NCBI RefSeq assembly: GCF_016906995.1
Contig: NZ_JAFBBD010000001.1
Span: forward strand, 310,001-374,000
DNA length: 64,000 nt
Direction: 5' to 3'
Source: Spongiibacter marinus
GTDB lineage: Bacteria > Pseudomonadota > Gammaproteobacteria > Pseudomonadales > Spongiibacteraceae
The notes beneath the pieces are model-generated. The model did no database searches, was not told where the DNA came from, and saw nothing but the letters and a program-made list of their open reading frames with translations. The translations under genes were made by a program, and so were the position numbers. Below, in pieces: positions 62,746 to 64,000 of this stretch. The stretch's first letter is position 1. Every line of letters begins with the position of its first letter.

Positions 62746-64000
62746 TTACTTAACTTCCGGTGGTGTGCTGAAAGTATGGTAAGGCGCCGGGCTAGGTACG
62801 GTCCACTCCAGAGTGGTTGCACCATCCCAAACTTTGTCGTCGTTGACCGGCTTGCCGTGCGTGATGGTCCGAACAATGTTGAACAGGAACAACAGCTGGC
62901 TAGAGCCATAGATGAATGCACCGATAGACGACATCATGTTGAAGTCAGCAAACATCAGGTTGTAGTCAGGGATACGACGCGGCATACCTGCCAAGCCCAC
63001 GAAATGCTGCGGGAAGAAGGTCAGGTTGAAACCTATGAATGAAACCCAGAAGTGCACTTTACCCATGGTTTCGTTGTACATTTTGCCTGTCCACTTAGGC
63101 AGCCAGTAGTACACGGCAGAAGACAGAGCAAAGATCGCACCCGCCACCATGGTGTAGTGGAAGTGAGCAACAACGAAGTAGCTGTCGTGGTATTGGAAGT
63201 CAGCCGGCGCAATCGCCAACATCAGACCCGAGAAACCACCCACGGTGAACAGGAATACCTTGGCGATAGCAAACAGCATCGGCGTTTCAAGGGTAATAGA
63301 CCCCTTGAACATCGTGGTAATCCAGTTGAACACCTTCGCCGCCGTTGGTACTGCGATCAGCATAGTGGCGTACATAAAGAATAGCTCACCAGCGATCGGC
63401 AGACCTACTGTGTACATGTGGTGAGCCCACACGATGAACGATAGGAAAGCGATAGAAGCCGTCGCGTAAACCATCGAAGCATAGCCGAACAGAGGTTTGC
63501 GCGAGAAGGTTGGGATAACCTCAGACACCACACCAAAGGCAGGCAGAATGATGATGTATACCTCGGGGTGACCGAAGAACCAGAACACGTGCTGGAACAG
63601 AACAGGGTCACCGCCACCCGCTGCTGAGAAGAAGCTGGTACCGAAGTGAATATCCATCAACATCATGGTAACTGCGCCAGCCAGTACGGGCATTACCGCA
63701 ACCAGCAAGAAAGCAGTGATCAACCACGTCCACACGAACATCGGCATTTTCATGTAGGTCATGCCAGGCGCGCGCATGTTCACAACCGTAGCGATAATGT
63801 TGATCGAGCCCATAATGGACGAGATACCCATCGCGTGTACGGCGAAAATGAAGAAGGTCACGCTCGGTGGCGCATAGGTCGTCGACAGCGGCGCGTAGAA
63901 TGTCCAACCGAAGTTAGGACCGCCACCTTCCATGAACAAGGTAGACGCCAACAACAGGAATGTGGGCGGCAGGATCCAGAAGGACCAGTTGTTCATACGC
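62746..64000 (-). CDS. ctaD: Cytochrome c oxidase subunit I, C-terminal part (runs off the window)
   Basis: The last 417 codons of the heme-copper oxidase catalytic subunit. The visible motifs are WFFGHPEVYI (His and Tyr of the CuB crosslink), WAHHMYTVG (two CuB histidines), VPTAAKVFNW (K-channel Lys) and HDSYFVVAHFHYTM (heme a3 and heme a ligands). These mark an A-type aa3 oxidase. The frame is open to the window edge, so the N-terminal part is missing. The methionine at 63996 is internal. Confidence 0.95.
   Translation of the reverse strand, partial: RMNNWSFWILPPTFLLLASTLFMEGGGPNFGWTFYAPLSTTYAPPSVTFFIFAVHAMGISSIMGSINIIATVVNMRAPGMTYMKMPMFVWTWLITAFLLVAVMPVLAGAVTMMLMDIHFGTSFFSAAGGGDPVLFQHVFWFFGHPEVYIIILPAFGVVSEVIPTFSRKPLFGYASMVYATASIAFLSFIVWAHHMYTVGLPIAGELFFMYATMLIAVPTAAKVFNWITTMFKGSITLETPMLFAIAKVFLFTVGGFSGLMLAIAPADFQYHDSYFVVAHFHYTMVAGAIFALSSAVYYWLPKWTGKMYNETMGKVHFWVSFIGFNLTFFPQHFVGLAGMPRRIPDYNLMFADFNMMSSIGAFIYGSSQLLFLFNIVRTITHGKPVNDDKVWDGATTLEWTVPSPAPYHTFSTPPEVK

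Overview
This window is a chromosomal segment of a marine, aerobic, Gram-negative gammaproteobacterium. The gene content fits the Cellvibrionales/Spongiibacteraceae-like group, but that placement is inferred from gene content and synteny, not from a marker-gene tree. Supporting signs are the YqiB-CpdA-YqiA-ParE block next to TolC, the DsbA / cytochrome c4 / cytochrome c5 / EngB / PolA block seen in pseudomonads and relatives, an ectoine operon with its own aspartokinase and MarR-type EctR, a Zur-ZnuABC locus and an aa3-type cytochrome c oxidase assembly cluster. I saw no tRNA, rRNA, CRISPR array, intact insertion sequence or prophage gene.

Layout. 1-4.3 kb: the start of an acyl-CoA dehydrogenase gene (cut by the window edge), divergent from a class I-like HMG-CoA reductase followed by a TonB-dependent receptor; two palindromes lie in the divergent region. 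4.4-8.3 kb: a leftward group of ilvD, two membrane proteins and an SDR. 8.5-18.9 kb: housekeeping genes (MscS channel, Nudix, NhaA, HemW, UbiD, Rho, thioredoxin, WaaA, TolC). 19-25.3 kb: yqiB-cpdA-yqiA-parE, two membrane proteins, a small lipoprotein and RluF. 25.4-26.5 kb: a decayed spot with a truncated SDR and about 660 bp of AT-rich DNA without a convincing gene. 26.5-31.5 kb: nitronate monooxygenase-like protein, DUF805 protein, nitroreductase, a membrane c-di-GMP phosphodiesterase with a degenerate GGDEF site, and a TSUP permease.

31.5-38.8 kb: an extended ectoine operon reading leftward, ectA-ectB-ectC-ask, then a membrane-anchored coiled-coil/TPR protein and a sodium-solute symporter, with ectR divergent; a cytochrome c5-like lipoprotein overlaps the end of ectR. 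38.9-47.7 kb: DUF523/DUF1722 protein and photolyase (overlapping), a three-gene cluster of retropepsin-like protease, inactive-transglutaminase membrane protein and ATP-grasp ligase-like protein (each overlapping by 4 bp), the yqhC/yqhD aldehyde-response pair and an EamA exporter. 47.8-53.2 kb: a DsbA-like lipoprotein, cytochromes c4 and c5, EngB and DNA polymerase I. 53.4-56.7 kb: a small secreted protein behind a strong palindrome, then znuA facing zur-znuC-znuB across a Zur-box-like site. 56.7-64 kb: cytochrome oxidase genes ctaD (cut by the window edge)-ctaG-ctaE and surf1, a Sco-like protein, ctaA, ctaB and sco.

Co-operation. The ectoine block makes the osmoprotectant from aspartate and may also sense or import solute. 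The neighbouring protease/transglutaminase-like/ATP-grasp cluster may be a second envelope-stress module. The cox cluster supplies heme A (CtaB, CtaA), copper (CtaG, Sco and a second Sco-like protein) and assembly (Surf1) to the oxidase, and cytochromes c4/c5 are plausible electron donors. The most unusual items are the HMG-CoA reductase/TonB-receptor pair, the TPR protein in the ectoine operon, the second CxxxC...His Sco-like protein and the small secreted protein under a repeated GTTAC/GTAAC operator.
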